64,000 bases of DNA from Prosapia bicincta (GCA_036971475.1 JBAIZL010000001.1:285931925-285995924); one strand, 5' to 3'; counted from the first letter of the stretch, positions 1-14,000 are shown. Notes: generated by a model not told the origin, from the sequence alone. Translations and numbers: made by a program.

Positions 1-1101
1 TACTAAACAACAACAAAATCGATGTAATAAGCGAGAATGTAGGGGCTACTAAACAACAACAAAACCGATGTAATAAACGAGAATGTAGGGCCTACTAAAC
101 AACAACAAAATTGATGTAATAAGCAAGAATGTAGGGGCTACTAAACAACAACAAAAAAGATGTAATAAGTGAGAATGTAGGGACTACTAAACAACAACAA
201 AATCGATGTAATAAGCGAGAATGTAGGGGCTACTAAACAACAACAAAACCGATGTAATAAACGAGAATGTAGGGGCTACTAAACAACAACTGATCTAGAA
301 ACCCATAATATAGGGTCTACTAAACAACCACAAAACCCGTGTAATAAACGAGAATGTAGGGGCTACTAAACAACAACAAAATCGATGTAATAAGCGAGAA
401 TTTAGGGGCTACTAAACAACAACAAAATCGATGTAATAACCCCGAGTGTAGGGGCTACTAAACAACAACAAAATTGATGTAATAAGCGAGAATGTAGGGG
501 CTACTAAACAACAACAAAATCGATGTAATATCCCCGAGTGTAGGGGCTACTAAACAACAACAAAATCGATGTAATAAGCGAGAATGTAGGGCCTACTAAA
601 CAACAACAAAATCGATGTAATAAGCATGAATGTAGGGGCTACTAAACAACAACAAAACCGATGTAATAAGCGAGAATGTAGGGGCTACTAAACAACAACA
701 AAATCGATGTAATAAGCGAGAATGTAGGGCCTACTAAACAACAACAAAATCGATGTAATAAGCGAGAATGTAGGGGCTACTAAACAACAACAAAACCGAT
801 GTAATAAACGAGAATGTAGGGGCTACTAAACAACAACTGATCTAGAAACCCATAATATAGGGGCTACTAAACAACCACAAAACCAATGTAATAAACAAGA
901 ATGTAGGGGCTACTAAACAACAACACAACCGATGTAATAAGCGAGAATGTAGGGGCTACTAAACAACCACTAAACCGATGTAATAAGCGAGAATGTAGGG
1001 GCTACTAAACAACAATAATCTAATCTGTTAACCCTTAATGTAGGGGCTACTAAACAACAATAAACCGATCTGTTAACTCTAAATATAGGGGCTATTAAAC
1101 A
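1..1101. repeat. 46-bp minisatellite array with 547-bp higher-order period
   Basis: About 23 head-to-tail units of roughly 46 bp, each carrying CTACTAAACAACAACAAAA, a variable CGATGTAATAA segment and GAATGTAGGGG. A shorter variant unit of about 41 bp containing TGATCTAGAAACCC appears at 291 and again at 838, exactly 547 bp apart (11 normal units plus one short unit). The array starts before the window and decays after about 1010 into variants lacking CGATG. No coding potential is visible. Confidence 0.95.
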
Positions 1102-2367
1102 ACCAGAGGACGAGAAATCACGATTCCCTTCAAAACATTTAAATAATTTTACTATTTTGTATACCTTCCAAACAAATTCATCGCACGCATCAAAAAATTA
1201 TAGGCTACAGGAAATCTGCATGCCATCGTAATTATATCGGAAATTCTTAGCTTATTTGCTCTGTAATTAAATTACATTTATAATCATAATGTAGAACAGT
1301 TTTGTAATGAGCTGCTAAATGTTAAACATTCCCTTAATTAAACATTCTACTGATTCGCTTATTGGTTAATAAAGATGACGAAGGCCCATGAATGAACTGT
1401 AAGGTCAACTAGTTCTCAAATAATTACACACATAGCGGGCTTCTCAGATTACGTTTTAATTATTCTTAATTAAAAAAGAAACTGTTCACGTCGGCCGTTA
1501 ATTATTGACAGCAGGTGTTATTTGCTTTAGATTGACGTGTTGTTTGAAGGTTCAATACTGAGAAAGCCTCGTACAGTTGCTGGTAGTACAGATAGAATTC
1601 ACATGTGATAGTTATGATTCTAATATTCGTACAAGACAAGATTTACAATTTGTATGTGTTTTTTAATAAATATGATGAAAGGAATCGTCTAAGAAAAACG
1701 TAAATCAAATAAAAAACCGATTGTCTGAAATGAGATGTTTGGTTTTACTAAACTTTAATTGTTCAATGACTTGTAAGCCTACTCAACACTAACGTAAACT
1801 ATTAATGTGGAGCTTACACAAAATTTGTAAAAAAAGTAAAGGAAAACAGAAGTGAAAACAATGCAAAACAATACGAGCTGTTTGTAAACATTCTCCGATA
1901 TAGTTCTAATTCCCCTTCTCCTCCAGAATACTACTGGTTGACAACGATTCAAGTAGTGTTTACCCGCCTTTAAATTCCTCTAAATATTCCCTATTTTGAG
2001 TATTGAGATTACTTGAGTTGAGAGGTGGTGATCGGTTGGTTCCGAGAATCTTTAAGGGTGGAGTTTTCGGATCTGTAGCAATGAAATGAGGAAGGGACAG
2101 TGTTTTTGTCTAAAGGGGTTGAGCTTCATTACTTCGTAAATATTCGACGTAGTCGGTATTTCATACCCTACGTGAGCACCAATCCTGTTCAGGTCATCGA
2201 CCCTTAGGTTTCGGTACGAAAATGAGGCAGTCTTTAACCGGCGGGGATATAGCCTACATTTCCTGGCAACATTAGTAGCTCCTATTTCAGTTTTGGGTAA
2301 TTTAAGTAATTCATATCATTTTTCCATAAAGGTAAAGTAGTGTATTCAATTCCTTAGTTCACACTCT

Positions 2368-2370
<3 letters not shown>
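1102..2370. other. AT-rich unique sequence, no gene seen
   Basis: Low-copy AT-rich DNA with no ORF of note. A slightly more GC-rich, non-repetitive stretch lies at about 2010-2280 but has no open frame or RNA fold that I can recognise. Confidence 0.6.

Positions 2371-2459
<89 letters not shown>
2371..2459. repeat. (TA)n(TG)n microsatellite
   Basis: A pure TA run (2371-2435) passes directly into a TG run (2435-2459). Confidence 0.97.
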
Positions 2460-2479
2460 TGTTTAAATTTTTAATCGTT

Positions 2480-2600
2480 AATAAAATACACTCAAGTTCA
2501 AATACATTTTTTTTTAATTTGTAGGGGATGACATTTGATGTTATTACAATTTATTCTAATAATTATTCATTATTAAATTTAATGAGGTATTTTAGTTTCG
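2480..2600 (-). repeat. Fragment of dispersed repeat family A
   Basis: The segment with AAGTTCAAATACATTT followed by GGGGATGACATTTGATGTT matches the corresponding parts of the copies at about 5240-5310 and 37920-37990. Only the end beyond the tRNA-like part is present. Orientation is assigned from the B box seen in the longer copies. Confidence 0.55.
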
Positions 2601-4430
2601 TATAGGGGAAAAACGTTTCACAAAAGGAGCAAGGTATGTAATATCCTTAGTTATTTTGTCCTATCTGGCTTAAAATAAATGTATAGCTGATTTCATGTTA
2701 TAGGTTATGTGGTAGAGCAGCTGTTTTAACACATAGGTAACGTTATTTTAGTTATATTAATTGTAATTATCTTCCATATAGCCTATATAGTTCCGTAAGC
2801 CGAATTTTGAGAGAAAAATTGTAGGAGCTTGGAAGGTCGTACAGAGCGGGGAGTTCGCTCAAATTAAAGATATTGACACGAAGGAGCGGGGAAAATATAG
2901 GTTTTACTCAATTTACAGCATTTATAGGTTTTTGGAGGGTCTTAAAATACCCAAAATGTTCATAAGAATTGAATTACAATGAAAAACAGCTGAGTATAAT
3001 TTTCAAATATTTCAGCTGAGAAACAGCTGTGCAAATATTATATTGAAAACAGCTGAGTACAAAAATTTTAACAGTATTAAAGTTTAAATAGAAGTATGAA
3101 CTTGGGATCAGGTTTAGTTAATGCAGTACGTCTTATCGTACTAGATATGTTTGACAAGTGTATTAAATTAGAAAAAATCACTGGTTCTGGCAAGAAAACA
3201 TTATATTTATCCACAATTAAATTAATATCAACGGATCCTAACATACCATTTTAAATGAAAAGAAACCAATTTCCTTTAAGACTTACATTTTCAATAACTA
3301 TAAGTAAGACTTCAATCGACTAAACCTGTTGATGGATTAAAGTTTCATATTGATAATACGATTGATCTAAAAAATCAAATTGAAAACGCATTCACAAAAA
3401 ATATAGGAATTATATAAAGAAAATTTTGTTATGAAAAATTTGAATTATATTAAATTAATTTGTAGTAATATTAAAATTATTATACAAAAGTTAAAAATTT
3501 GTTTCAGGATAATAGGGGCGTTTGCGCCTACAAGCCCCTAGTTGAATAAAATGTAACTAAATTAAAATTGTTCCTTGTTGGCCTAAGAAGGAATTGACTA
3601 AAACATTTTTGTTTATATTATTTGTTTTAGAGAAGAATCAGTAACGTTTTTTTAAAAAAACTTGCATATAAGAATATCTGAGAATCAAGAAACATAAAAT
3701 ACAAATTCAAGAAAAGCAATATAGAAATTTATTGTATTAGGACGAGAAACAGAAGATTTACCAATGGTAGAATACCACATAGTAGTCATAGAGTTAAAAA
3801 AATATGGCGAAAATGTAATAAATAAAATGAATGTTGTTTCTATAGAAATATTTAATAATTATGGTAGATACAGTTACGCCCTTGACACAATAGCATAGCA
3901 GCATATAAAGAAGCAAATCTTGGCGTCATGGACGGAATGGGGCAATCTAGGAATATGGTCTTTACCAAAATACCCAACCTTAAACATATTTGTGTTATAG
4001 TTTTATAAATAGCTTGAAATATAGAAATATTCAAATTATAAATAGTTATTATTATTGTGATTAGATTTATGTTGACAGAATATGACACATTGAAGGATTT
4101 AAAGAGAACATTTCTAAATTTAAATTTTGTATCCGAATTCACTTAGCCCTTAGTGATATTTACGTAGAGGTTCCAACAGTATTTAAGAAAGATTCATTGA
4201 AACGTAAAATTAAAGACAATAGCTTAATTCAGAAAAAGTTTCTAAAACGCAAGACTTGTTCAGAAAGCGAACACATACAATAAAGAGAGACAAACAAACC
4301 ATTAGACGAAAATAGGTTTTCTTTTATATAGTCGAGGTGGATTGAAAAGTTTTGACTAATGCATAATTTATACGTGTTTACACCCTCTTCTCCCCCCTTT
4401 ACAGGGGATTATTAATGACAGTATAAAAAT
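2601..4430. other. AT-rich intergenic DNA
   Basis: No gene recognised. A short stretch at about 3585-3645 (GGAATTGACTAAAACATTTTT) resembles the outer end of family A near 38495-38560. The one open frame (3852-4142, minus) is low-complexity AT-rich translation. Confidence 0.5.
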
Positions 4431-4640
4431 ATTTCCCAACAAAATCTATTAAACCAAAACTTTCCGCATTAAACTGTGTGCACAAACCGCGGGCGTGTGG
4501 TATGCATTATTTATGTGTTGACCAGGGTACTTTCGAGGTCCAGAACTTAGGAAATGTTAATTGAATAGTTTCGGAGACTAGGGGCGTGCTATTTTATATT
4601 AGATATCTGGGTTGAAGTCTGGGTGAAAGGAAACGACGGT
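4430..4640. repeat. Dispersed repeat family B, copy 1
   Basis: Shares an ordered set of blocks with 11298-11520: CAACAAAATCTATT, an AACTTT(T)CC block, a GC-rich block, then TTATTTATGTGTTGACCA and an ACTTT block. The two copies are 6.9 kb apart in the same orientation and are clearly diverged. The class is unknown; no ORF or terminal repeat was seen. Confidence 0.55.
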
Positions 4641-5194
4641 GCTGCTCCTTAATTACTGACTGATTTTATAAAAATAAATAAACGGAAGTAAATGATATAT
4701 AATTGGATTAGCTTTAGTTCTTATTGGATTTATTTTAAAATGTTTAATGGGTGATAAGTTTTCAAAAACTCATTATTTGTATGAGTGAATGTAAATTTCT
4801 TGTACTTTATGGGCCTGTATTGTACTTACCTAGTTGTATTTTTGAACGATTTATTCCATAAGAATTTCCACTAAGAGTATTTAGAAATGTTCCCCCCACC
4901 AGTTTAAACTCTGTTTAATTATTTGCCCCGGGCGCTTTTTGGAATGTCGCGATCTAATTAGGTGTTGGCAAGTACTTGGATTGAGTTGACAGAGAAATCC
5001 TGAAACATGTTAAAAAAAAGTTGCATTCAGAAAATTCTTGCAGTGAATATGAATATAGAAATTTCACGAAATAGTACAAAGTGTACCTTATACATTTTAC
5101 TAGATTTAACTTAATTTTCTATCCATCTTGAAAAATATTGAAGTAATTTTTTTATTATTAATAAATTCTTTCTATTAGCTGACACTTTCGTAAT

Positions 5195-5900
5195 ATATCT
5201 AGTACAAATTTTCAGTTGTGAATAAAATAAGTTTATATGCATCCATTGAAGTTCAAATACATTTGTTCAAACCTGTAGTGGATGACAATTGATGTTGTTA
5301 ACACAGTATTCAAATTTTTATTCAATAATTAAATTTAAAAAATTGGTTGTTCTAGGTCGGATTCGAACTGAGTATCTCAATGTTTCAAGGGACTTCGGGA
5401 CTGAGACAATTTCTCATTGCTAGAAACGCAGTTGTCAAAGATGTATATGCATTTTTCTTTTGCCACCATCTGGCTGTTGTTGAAACTCAATTGTACAACC
5501 TCAAATAGTTACCAAGGTTTTTACATGTCGTAGGTAATGGTCTAGGATTAAAAATGAATGACACGAATAAAAGGAAAAGAATCGAATTCACGAACGGACA
5601 ATGCGAAATGTAAGCGAAAAAAAACTACAGCACAATGAAAACCACGAAAAAAGATCGCGTATAAATAGTAACAAAGAAAAATAATAGTCCAACACCATTC
5701 ATAGAAGTGAAAATGGAAAATTTCAAGGTAATTTGCTTTCCATTTTGCCACTTTATATTGTTATTCTGACATATGTATATAGATATTTATAGTAATTGAA
5801 ATTATAAAACAAAAACAAACTAAAAAACCATTTTTCATTGATAAATTAAGTAGGAATTGACATTAACAAATGCTTTTATTTTATTTGTTTTTATGAAATT
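5195..5900 (-). repeat. Dispersed repeat family A with tRNA-type B box, copy 1
   Basis: Collinear with 37865-38560 over about 700 bp. On the minus strand near 5352-5376 there is AGTTCGAATCCGACC, which fits a Pol III B box (GTTCGAATCC). Upstream on the same strand a loose A-box-like TAGCAATGAG lies about 54 nt away, longer than in a normal tRNA. The rest is AT-rich and unrelated to tRNA. The arrangement suggests a tRNA-related SINE or an element that captured one. The 67-residue open frame inside it is not convincing as protein. Confidence 0.55.
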
Positions 5901-6470
5901 GAGTAACGAAGGTAAAGGATAGAAGAAAAAGAAAGCTCTATGAACGATAAACAACGCAATTTTTGGTTTACAGACATCTTAACAATTGTTATAACAGTAT
6001 TTAGAGACTGCAGTGAAGAGCGCAAAACAGAATAGCTGTCAAATGGAATTATCTTAAGGAAAACGGCTTATTGTTAGCGGAAAGAGAACACTAGAACAAA
6101 ACTTATGAACTAGAGTTTGAATTCTTGAATTCGCAACAATAAAACTGTTGAATGGATACTGCACGGATACCGTTGAAACTTTCGATTCAGAAAGCATTGG
6201 AGTTGATGTATACAATTTTAATTTACAAAAGAAAATGAAAGGTAAAACGAAATGAAAGGTTTGTTCTTAGACAAACATTGGCAGTTTGAATTTCTTACAT
6301 TATTACATAAAAATTAGGGTGAAAGGCCATATAACATAAAAGAAACAAATTTATACATTCAGTATTATTTGTCATTCCTTTAGATCTTCATGTGATTCAA
6401 ATCGATATATGTGTACAAATGTATTATAAGCGCAATGCATTTTAAGGCACGTTAAGAAGTACGAACAGAT

Positions 6471-6930
<460 letters not shown>

Positions 6931-6935
6931 AGTAA

Positions 6936-7555
6936 GTGATTGAGCGAGACAGATAGATGTCAGACGAATCTAATACGACAAGCTGAAGTTCAGTATTCAT
7001 GTCTAGGCATTTAAAAACTGAAGTTTCTTAATTGTAAAAAGAAAAAAAATATTTAAGGTAATCTCAACTGACAACTGAGGGAGGATTAATAGCCCATGTT
7101 AATCAACATCAACCATTTGGAGCGATAAAATCAAGATAACCAATGTCGGCTTCGTACATATGTAAAAGGAATAGGTTTATCAGGACCTTGTGATGTGGTT
7201 GTATTTACAAGTAAAAAATATAACAACATAGAGGTAGGTTACCTCGAGGGTGCAGTGGTCGATCAAAATGTTTCTAGCAGTAAAACTAATGCGTAATTGA
7301 TGGATGAAAATTTGTTTAAGTTTGGTATGTTTGCATGTTGATTTAGGACAAAATCTTTTTTTTATTTAAACGTTTTCGAAATAAAAGATACCCTAGCATA
7401 TTTCTCACAACTGATGAGTATTAGTGAAGGTTAAAAATACAAATGTAAACACTATATGAGGCCCAGTATCGTACTGCAATAATGAAGTTATTTTTTAAGA
7501 CTATGTATATTGTGTCCGTTAGTATAGAACCTTCGCCTTTGTACTACCTGTAGCT
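6936..7555. other. AT-rich unique sequence
   Basis: No coding region, RNA gene or internal repeat found between the compound microsatellite and the 37-bp array. Confidence 0.5.
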
Positions 7556-7556
7556 C

Positions 7557-9268
7557 TTGTAATGAGCACATTACAATAGGTATGCTTTGGTACTTACAAT
7601 AAGCACATTACAATAGGTATGCTTTGGTACTTACAATAAGCACATTACAATAGGTATGCTTTGGTACTTACAATAAGCACATCATATTACCTAGGCTTTG
7701 ACACTTAAAATAAGCACATTACAATAGGTATATTTTGGTACTTACAATAAGCACATCATATTACCTAGGCTTTGGCACTTACAATAAGCACATTACAATA
7801 GGTATATTTTGGTACTTACAATAAGCACATCATATTACCTAGGCGTTGGCACTTACAATAAGCACATTACAATAGGTATGCTTTGGTACTTACAATAAGC
7901 ATATCATATTACCTAGGCTTTGGCACTTTCAATAAGCACATTACAATAGGTATATTTTGGTACTTACAATAAGCACATCATATTACCTAGGCGTTGGCAC
8001 TTTCAATAAGCACATTACAATAGGTATATTTTGGTACTTACAATAAGCACATCATATTACCTAGGCCTTGGCACTTTCAATAAGCACATTACAATAGGTA
8101 TATTTTGGTACTTACAATAAGCACATCATATTACCTAGGCCTTGGCACTTTCAATAAGCACATTACAATAGGTATATTTTGGTACTTACAATAAGCACAC
8201 CATATTACCTAGGCTTTGGAACTTGCAAGAAGCACACTGCAAAAGGTATATTTTGGTACCTACAATAAGCACATCATATTATCTAGGCTTTGGCACGTGA
8301 AATAAGCACATTACAATAGGTATGCTTTGGTACTTACAATAACCGACACCACATTACGTAGACTTTGGCACTTACAATAATCACATTACAATAGGTATGC
8401 TTTGGTATATACAATAAGCACATCATATTACGTAGGCTTTGATACTTGCAGTAAGCACATTGCAATGCGTAGGCTTTAGGATTTGCAATAGACACATTAC
8501 AATACATATGCTTTGACACTTGGAATAAGTACACCACAATACTTAGGCTTCGACACTTGCATTAAGTAGGCTCTGACACGTGCGATAAGCACAATAAAAT
8601 AGGTATGCTTTGGTACTTACAATAACAACATCATATTATGTAGGCTTTGGCATTTATAATAAACACATTTCAATAGGTATGCTTTGGTATTTGCAATAAC
8701 CATATCACATTACGTAGGCTTTGGCACTTACAATAATCACATTACAATAGGTATGCTTTGGTACTTACAATAAGCACATCACATTTCTTAGGCTTTGATA
8801 CTTGCAATAAGCACATTGCAATGTGTAGGCTTTAGGATTTGCAATAGACACATTACAATACATATGCTTTGACACTTGGAATAAGCACACCACAATACTT
8901 AGGCTTCGACACTTGCAATAAATAGGCTCTGACAGGTGCGATAACCTCAATACAATACCTAGGCTTATCCCGTTCAATAATCACATTACAATAGATAGGC
9001 TTTAGCACTTGGAATAAGCACACCACAATAGGTTGGCGTTGAGAATTAAAATGAGCACATTACAATACGTAGGATTTGGCATTAGCAATAAGCACATTAC
9101 AATACGTAGTCTTCAGCACTTGCAATAAGCACATAACAGTATGTAGCCTTCAGCACTTGCAATAAGCACATAACAATATGTGGCCCTCAGCACTTGCAAT
9201 AAGCACATTACAATATGTAGCCTTCAGCACTTGCAATAAGCAGATAGCAATATGTAGGCTTTGCGTAC
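7557..9268. repeat. 37-bp minisatellite with 74-bp dimeric higher-order unit
   Basis: Monomers of about 37 bp read CACTTACAATAAGCACAT plus a variable half. Two types alternate strictly from about 7680 to 8290: one continuing TACAATAGGTATATTTTGG, the other CATATTACCTAGGCTTTGG. Outside that core the monomers are more diverged and the alternation is lost, and after about 9060 a third type with TTCAGCACTTGCAATAAGCA takes over. The minus-strand frames at 8334-8537 and 8765-8977 are repeat translation. Confidence 0.93.
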
Positions 9269-9679
9269 GTTAAGGGGATTACAATAACCAGTTTACTGTT
9301 ACAGTATACTCATTTCTAACGTTATGGTTTACATATTCTGTCCAGGTAGTTGGTTACCAATACCTCGGCTAAAAATATTGTTTAATGTAACTATGAGGTC
9401 GGATTCATAACTCGACATTTATCACGTTGGTGGCTTGAAGTAGGTGGATTTGAAAAAGGGAATCCCTCTTACGTTCTTAAACATTACCATCAACAGGGAG
9501 AGAAGTAAAATTATGAAAAATATGAAAACAATATATTACGAAAAAAACAAGAAAGAAAATTAAACAAATCACCAAATAAAATTGTCACTAAAATGTAGTA
9601 GTTTTATTTATAGGGCCTACATGTTTTTTCATTTATGTTTATAAAAGTATATAGTGTACAATATTCGATATTATAGTAT
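9269..9679. other. AT-rich spacer between two satellite arrays
   Basis: No feature recognised. Confidence 0.5.
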
Positions 9680-10905
9680 ATAATTGGTGGTATATAGACA
9701 ACGTTAGAAATAATTACAACTTTAGTATATAGACGTTAGCTGCCATTATAGCGTTAGAGTATAGACAACGACAGCTGTCACTATAGACTTAGTGTGTAAA
9801 CCACGTTAGCTGTCAGTATAGGGTTGATACACAGGCAACGTTACCGGTCACTACAGTGTTAGTGTATGAACAACATTAGCTGTACTAATAACGTTAGTGT
9901 ATAGACAACATTAGCTGTACTAATAACGTTAGTGTATAGACAACATTAGCTGTACTAATAACGTTAGTGTATATAAACAATAGCTGTACTAATAACGTTA
10001 GTGTATAGACAACATTAGCTGTACTAATAACGTTAGTGTATATACAACAATAGCTGTACTAATAACGTTAGTGTATAGACAACATTAGCTGTACTAATAA
10101 CGTTAGTGTATATACAACATTAGCTGTACTAATAACGTTAGTGTATAGATAACATTAGCTGTACTAATAGAGTTAGTGTATAGACAACATTAGCTGTACT
10201 AATAACGTTAGTGTATAGGCAACATTAGGTGTACTAATAACGTTAGTGTATACACAACATTAGCTGTACTAATAACGTTAGTGTATAGATAACATTAGCT
10301 GTACTAATAACGTTAGTGTATAGACAACATTAGCTGTACTAATATCGTTAGTTTATATACAACATTAGCTGTACTAATAACGTTAGTGTATATACAACAA
10401 TAGCTGTACTAATAACGTTAGTTTATAGACAACATTAGCTGTACTAATAACGTTAGTGTATAGACAACATTAGCTGTACTAATACCGTTAGTGTATATAC
10501 AACATTAGCTGTACTAATAACGTCAGTGTATAGATAACATTAGCTGTACTAATAACGTTAGTGTATAGATAACATTAGCTGTACTAATAACGTTAGTGTA
10601 TAGACAACATTAGCTGTACTAATAACGTTAGTGTATATACAACAATAGCTGTACTAATGACGTTAATCTATAACAACATTAGCTGTACTAATAACGTTAA
10701 TGTATAGACAACATTAGTTGTACTAATAACGTTAGTGTATAGACAACATTAGCTGTACTAAACACGTTAGTGTATAGACAACATTAGTTGTACTAATAAC
10801 GTTAGTGTATAGATAACATTAGCTATACTAATAACGTTATAGTATAGATAACATCAGCTGTACTAATTACGTTGGTGTATTGGCATCGTTGGCATTTATT
10901 TTATA
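9680..10905. repeat. 35-bp minisatellite array
   Basis: About 33 units built on CGTTAGTGTATAGACAACAT followed by TAGCTGTACTAATAA. The centre (9890-10800) is homogeneous, and both ends are degenerate. The reverse complement shares the order CTA-CACTAACGTTA with the flanks of the 14-20 kb satellite. Confidence 0.95.
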
Positions 10906-11297
10906 CCGTTAGTTTTTGGACAAGGTTTGCATTCATATAGTGTTATATTTAAATTAATATAAAAGTGTGGGCCTGATAACAACTTTATAAAACTAATTTA
11001 TTGAAGATAACAATTGTCCGAGATTTGTACATATTTTAAAATTGTTATTTAAATACAAATTGTAAATGCAATATATGTTTTAGTGTGGTCTGATACAGAC
11101 GAGTGGACACGGCTAAACCTCCGGAATTCTGAAAGCCCCCCTGAAATGATGGATGATCAACGAAGTAAAATAATCTTTGGAGACGCACCAGGCTGTAGCT
11201 GCGGTCAGCCGTAAAATCTTGAATAACATATACTTGTTTATGTCCTCATTTTTTGTATCCCCGAATGTATATTAATGTGTGCGTGAACACATTTCGC
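10906..11297. other. AT-rich spacer
   Basis: No gene seen. A mildly GC-richer stretch lies near 11095-11215. Confidence 0.45.
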
Positions 11298-11520
11298 AAC
11301 AAAATCTATTTATTACAAACTTTTCCCATCAAAGCGTATATATAAAAAACCTCGCTTGCTGTAAAGCGGGGTGGTTGTATTATTAATGTGTTGACCACGA
11401 AACTTTTAACTACAAAGTTAACGAAATTGAGCTTTGGCAAAGTGTACCGTGGGGTGGGGTGTCTGTTTAGTCAACATCCGCACAATTGTTATCTGATATA
11501 AAATACAAAAATTTAAGGGC
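11298..11520. repeat. Dispersed repeat family B, copy 2
   Basis: Second copy of the family at 4430-4640, in the same orientation, sharing CAACAAAATCTATT and TTAATGTGTTGACCACG. It contains its own short GC hairpin, CCTCGCTTGC to GTAAAGCGGGG, near 11350-11372. Confidence 0.55.
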
Positions 11521-12204
11521 ATTAAAAGGGACTCTAAATTTATATTTATAACGATTATAATGTTTAATTTTACAAATAGTTTAGAGATGCTTTTGCTAAT
11601 CGTAATAATGTTATTTAAACATTATTTACATACTTTAAAGGTTAACAAAGTCATTTTTTAAAACAAATTTATGTTATTGGCACAGTGGATAAAATGTACG
11701 ACTGATTGATCGATACACGTATTGTATGTGAAACCATTTTCCAATGTATAGCCTACAATGAATAAATCAGTGCATTTGGATATTTCTTACCCAACTGCAA
11801 TGACGTTTATATGTACTCATACGCATATACACTCTTGTTAGTTTAACTGCTGGTAAGCAGAGGAACGGTCAAAGCTACATGAAACCAACAGAGTAAACTT
11901 GTTTTATAACAATGCAATAGTATTGGAGGATGCGCGTGCTCTTTGTAGCACTCTGGATTCACCACTGCAGGTTAATGCTCTTATATCAGTTGAAATAAAC
12001 CCAAATAATAATTTGTTTGTACCTTTCATCTGAAGGTTATAAATTTAATTACTATAAAATTCTATCTAGTAGAATTGTCCTAGAGTATTCTACACAGTGA
12101 CGTCATAACGTAAGAATGAGTAGACATAACGTAGACAGTTTCACGTCTATTGTCCGTTGTGTTCCTGAATTTGGTAACTTTATTATTATAGTTTATTAAT
12201 ACGA

Positions 12205-12300
12205 ATAACATTGTTGAGAACTGGATGACCTGAAGATGTTTGCTTAAGGAGCGAAACCGAGTTTGTTTATTGTGAATAAAACTGATATGGGACACAAAAT
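12205..12300 (+). mobile_element. Penelope-like tail, degenerate hammerhead-like motif
   Basis: CCTGAAGATG is followed 13 nt later by GAGCGAAACCGAG. The box CUGAAGA fits CUGANGA and GAAA is present. Between them GCUU pairs with GAGC, but five extra bases precede the stem. Stem I cannot be drawn. This CTGAAGATG...GCGAAAC pattern is commonly seen near the ends of Penelope-like elements. It is called a decayed tail, not a ribozyme. Confidence 0.4.
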
Positions 12301-12699
12301 TAAAATTATTATAACACTCCTCTATTAGATCTTTTCCCAGATCGAATAGAATTTTCAGCTGGGTAAAGCCTAGTCATTTCTTTATGCTCCGAAGTGAAGT
12401 AGGTTTACCGAAGTAAGTGAACTTGCCGTAAGTTTCTCTTACTCCAAATATTAGGGGAGGGGTGATATTTCCTTAAACCGAGTCTTCGTCCAAGTAGGTC
12501 TAACGCTGAGAGAAATACAAAGAAATTAGGGAACGCTAACTGGCCCTTCCGTTTATGGAACTGATAAAGGACTTAATCCATTTCTACTTCACAGACTTGG
12601 GGTTTTAATTAAAGATAAAATACTTTTTTAAAAATAGACATTTTAAATATATATAAGCATATATATTTCACATTTTGCTGACCTCCCTTCATTAAAATG

Positions 12700-12980
12700 T
12701 AATGAAACAACCTATAATCCAAGAACTTTTAATTGTAGAGGTTTAAATAGAGGTTTAAATTGGGGGATAAAGTTGATCGCGTCCACAGCATACTTTAACC
12801 TGTACGTGTCCCGTGGATAGTGCCAAATGACCCGCAGAGTTGGCTGAGAACCCAAGCCAAACAGAGAATTGCACAGCGTTGCAAGATGTGGAAGACCGAA
12901 GCCAGCGTTGTCTGTACTGGCTAGGAGGAGAATGGCAGAAATGCCAAGATCTGGCATTGGCTAAAGTAAAGTAAAGTAAG
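12700..12980 (+). mobile_element. Possible retroelement 3' end with (TAAAG)n tail
   Basis: A block with near-balanced base composition (about 12760-12960) in an AT-rich setting ends in three TAAAG units (12962-12977). A pentanucleotide tail after a GC-richer stretch is typical of some non-LTR or SINE 3' ends. The minus-strand 81-residue frame is not a protein I recognise. Confidence 0.3.
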
Positions 12981-13214
12981 TAGGTTTAAATAGACCCCAT
13001 TTGTTGATCAATTGAACATAAAACATATTTTTATTTAAACTGTAAATAATTACACTACATACAGAAACAAAAACATTGAAAACTTTTGTATACATAAGGC
13101 ATATTAGAAATGAATAAAATGAAAATGTCTGTTTATTCAATAGCAGAAAGTGTTAAAGTAAAATTTAAATTGAAAATAAGATCTTAAAATATATCAATAA
13201 TTTACAAAATACAG

Positions 13215-13216
<2 letters not shown>

Positions 13217-13303
<87 letters not shown>

Positions 13304-13350
13304 GGTGAGGGAGAGAGGAAGGGAAAGAGAGAGAGAGAGAGAGAGAGAAA
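13217..13350. repeat. (TA)n(GA)n microsatellite
   Basis: A TA run (13218-13278) adjoins an interrupted GA run (13278-13347). Confidence 0.97.
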
Positions 13351-14000
13351 CGGCTAGACAATTCTAATAGGATTCATTCTAGTCTAGAATTCGCCGCAAT
13401 AATCTCGTTAAAAAGTCCTGCATTCGCAAATGAAATCGATCCGAAGGTAGGTAAAAAAAAATAGCTTGTCTATCTAGTCGTGTCACAACCTACATGTTAA
13501 ACAAAGCCCTACTTACGGACGTATTTATCTATTTGATAACTTCCAATATACATATAACAAAAATAACTGCAGTTTATTATATTTAGAAGTTTTATAATAT
13601 GGATACATTATATAAATAAAAGAAGTCATTTCCAGAGAGTAATAGTGAAATACTGTCAACTGTCGTCAGTTTATTATGCCCCAAAATGTGTTCACGTAAT
13701 TGGGTTCTTCCAGAACAGACAGTTTAATCTACCAATGAGAAAGTATTAGGAATCAAAATATAAATATAGTCCAGGTTGTATATAAAGCATATAATGACAA
13801 TTTTTATGAAACATAATATAATATAAAATATGTGTTTTTTAAGAAAGAACAAATTCTTAAAGAAGATGATTTATACTTCTCACAATACTTGAATTATATA
13901 TATAGCACCTATAAATAAATACTACAGACTACGAATTTTCACTAAGGTGGTTCCTCATGGTACACTATAACTAATGCCACAAAATTATCTTCTGTAATAT
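13351..14000. other. AT-rich unique sequence
   Basis: No gene or repeat recognised before the edge of the large satellite. Confidence 0.5.

Noticed and set aside
1..1101. CRISPR array
   Set aside because: Units are contiguous and similar throughout with no conserved-repeat/variable-spacer pattern, and the window is eukaryotic. Same for all other arrays.
5345..5440. tRNA gene on the minus strand
   Set aside because: B box is good, but A-B spacing is too long, stems do not pair, and the sequence is part of a dispersed repeat.
12712..12957. 81-residue protein on the minus strand
   Set aside because: The block ends in a TAAAG tail on the plus strand and looks like a retroelement end; no domain seen.
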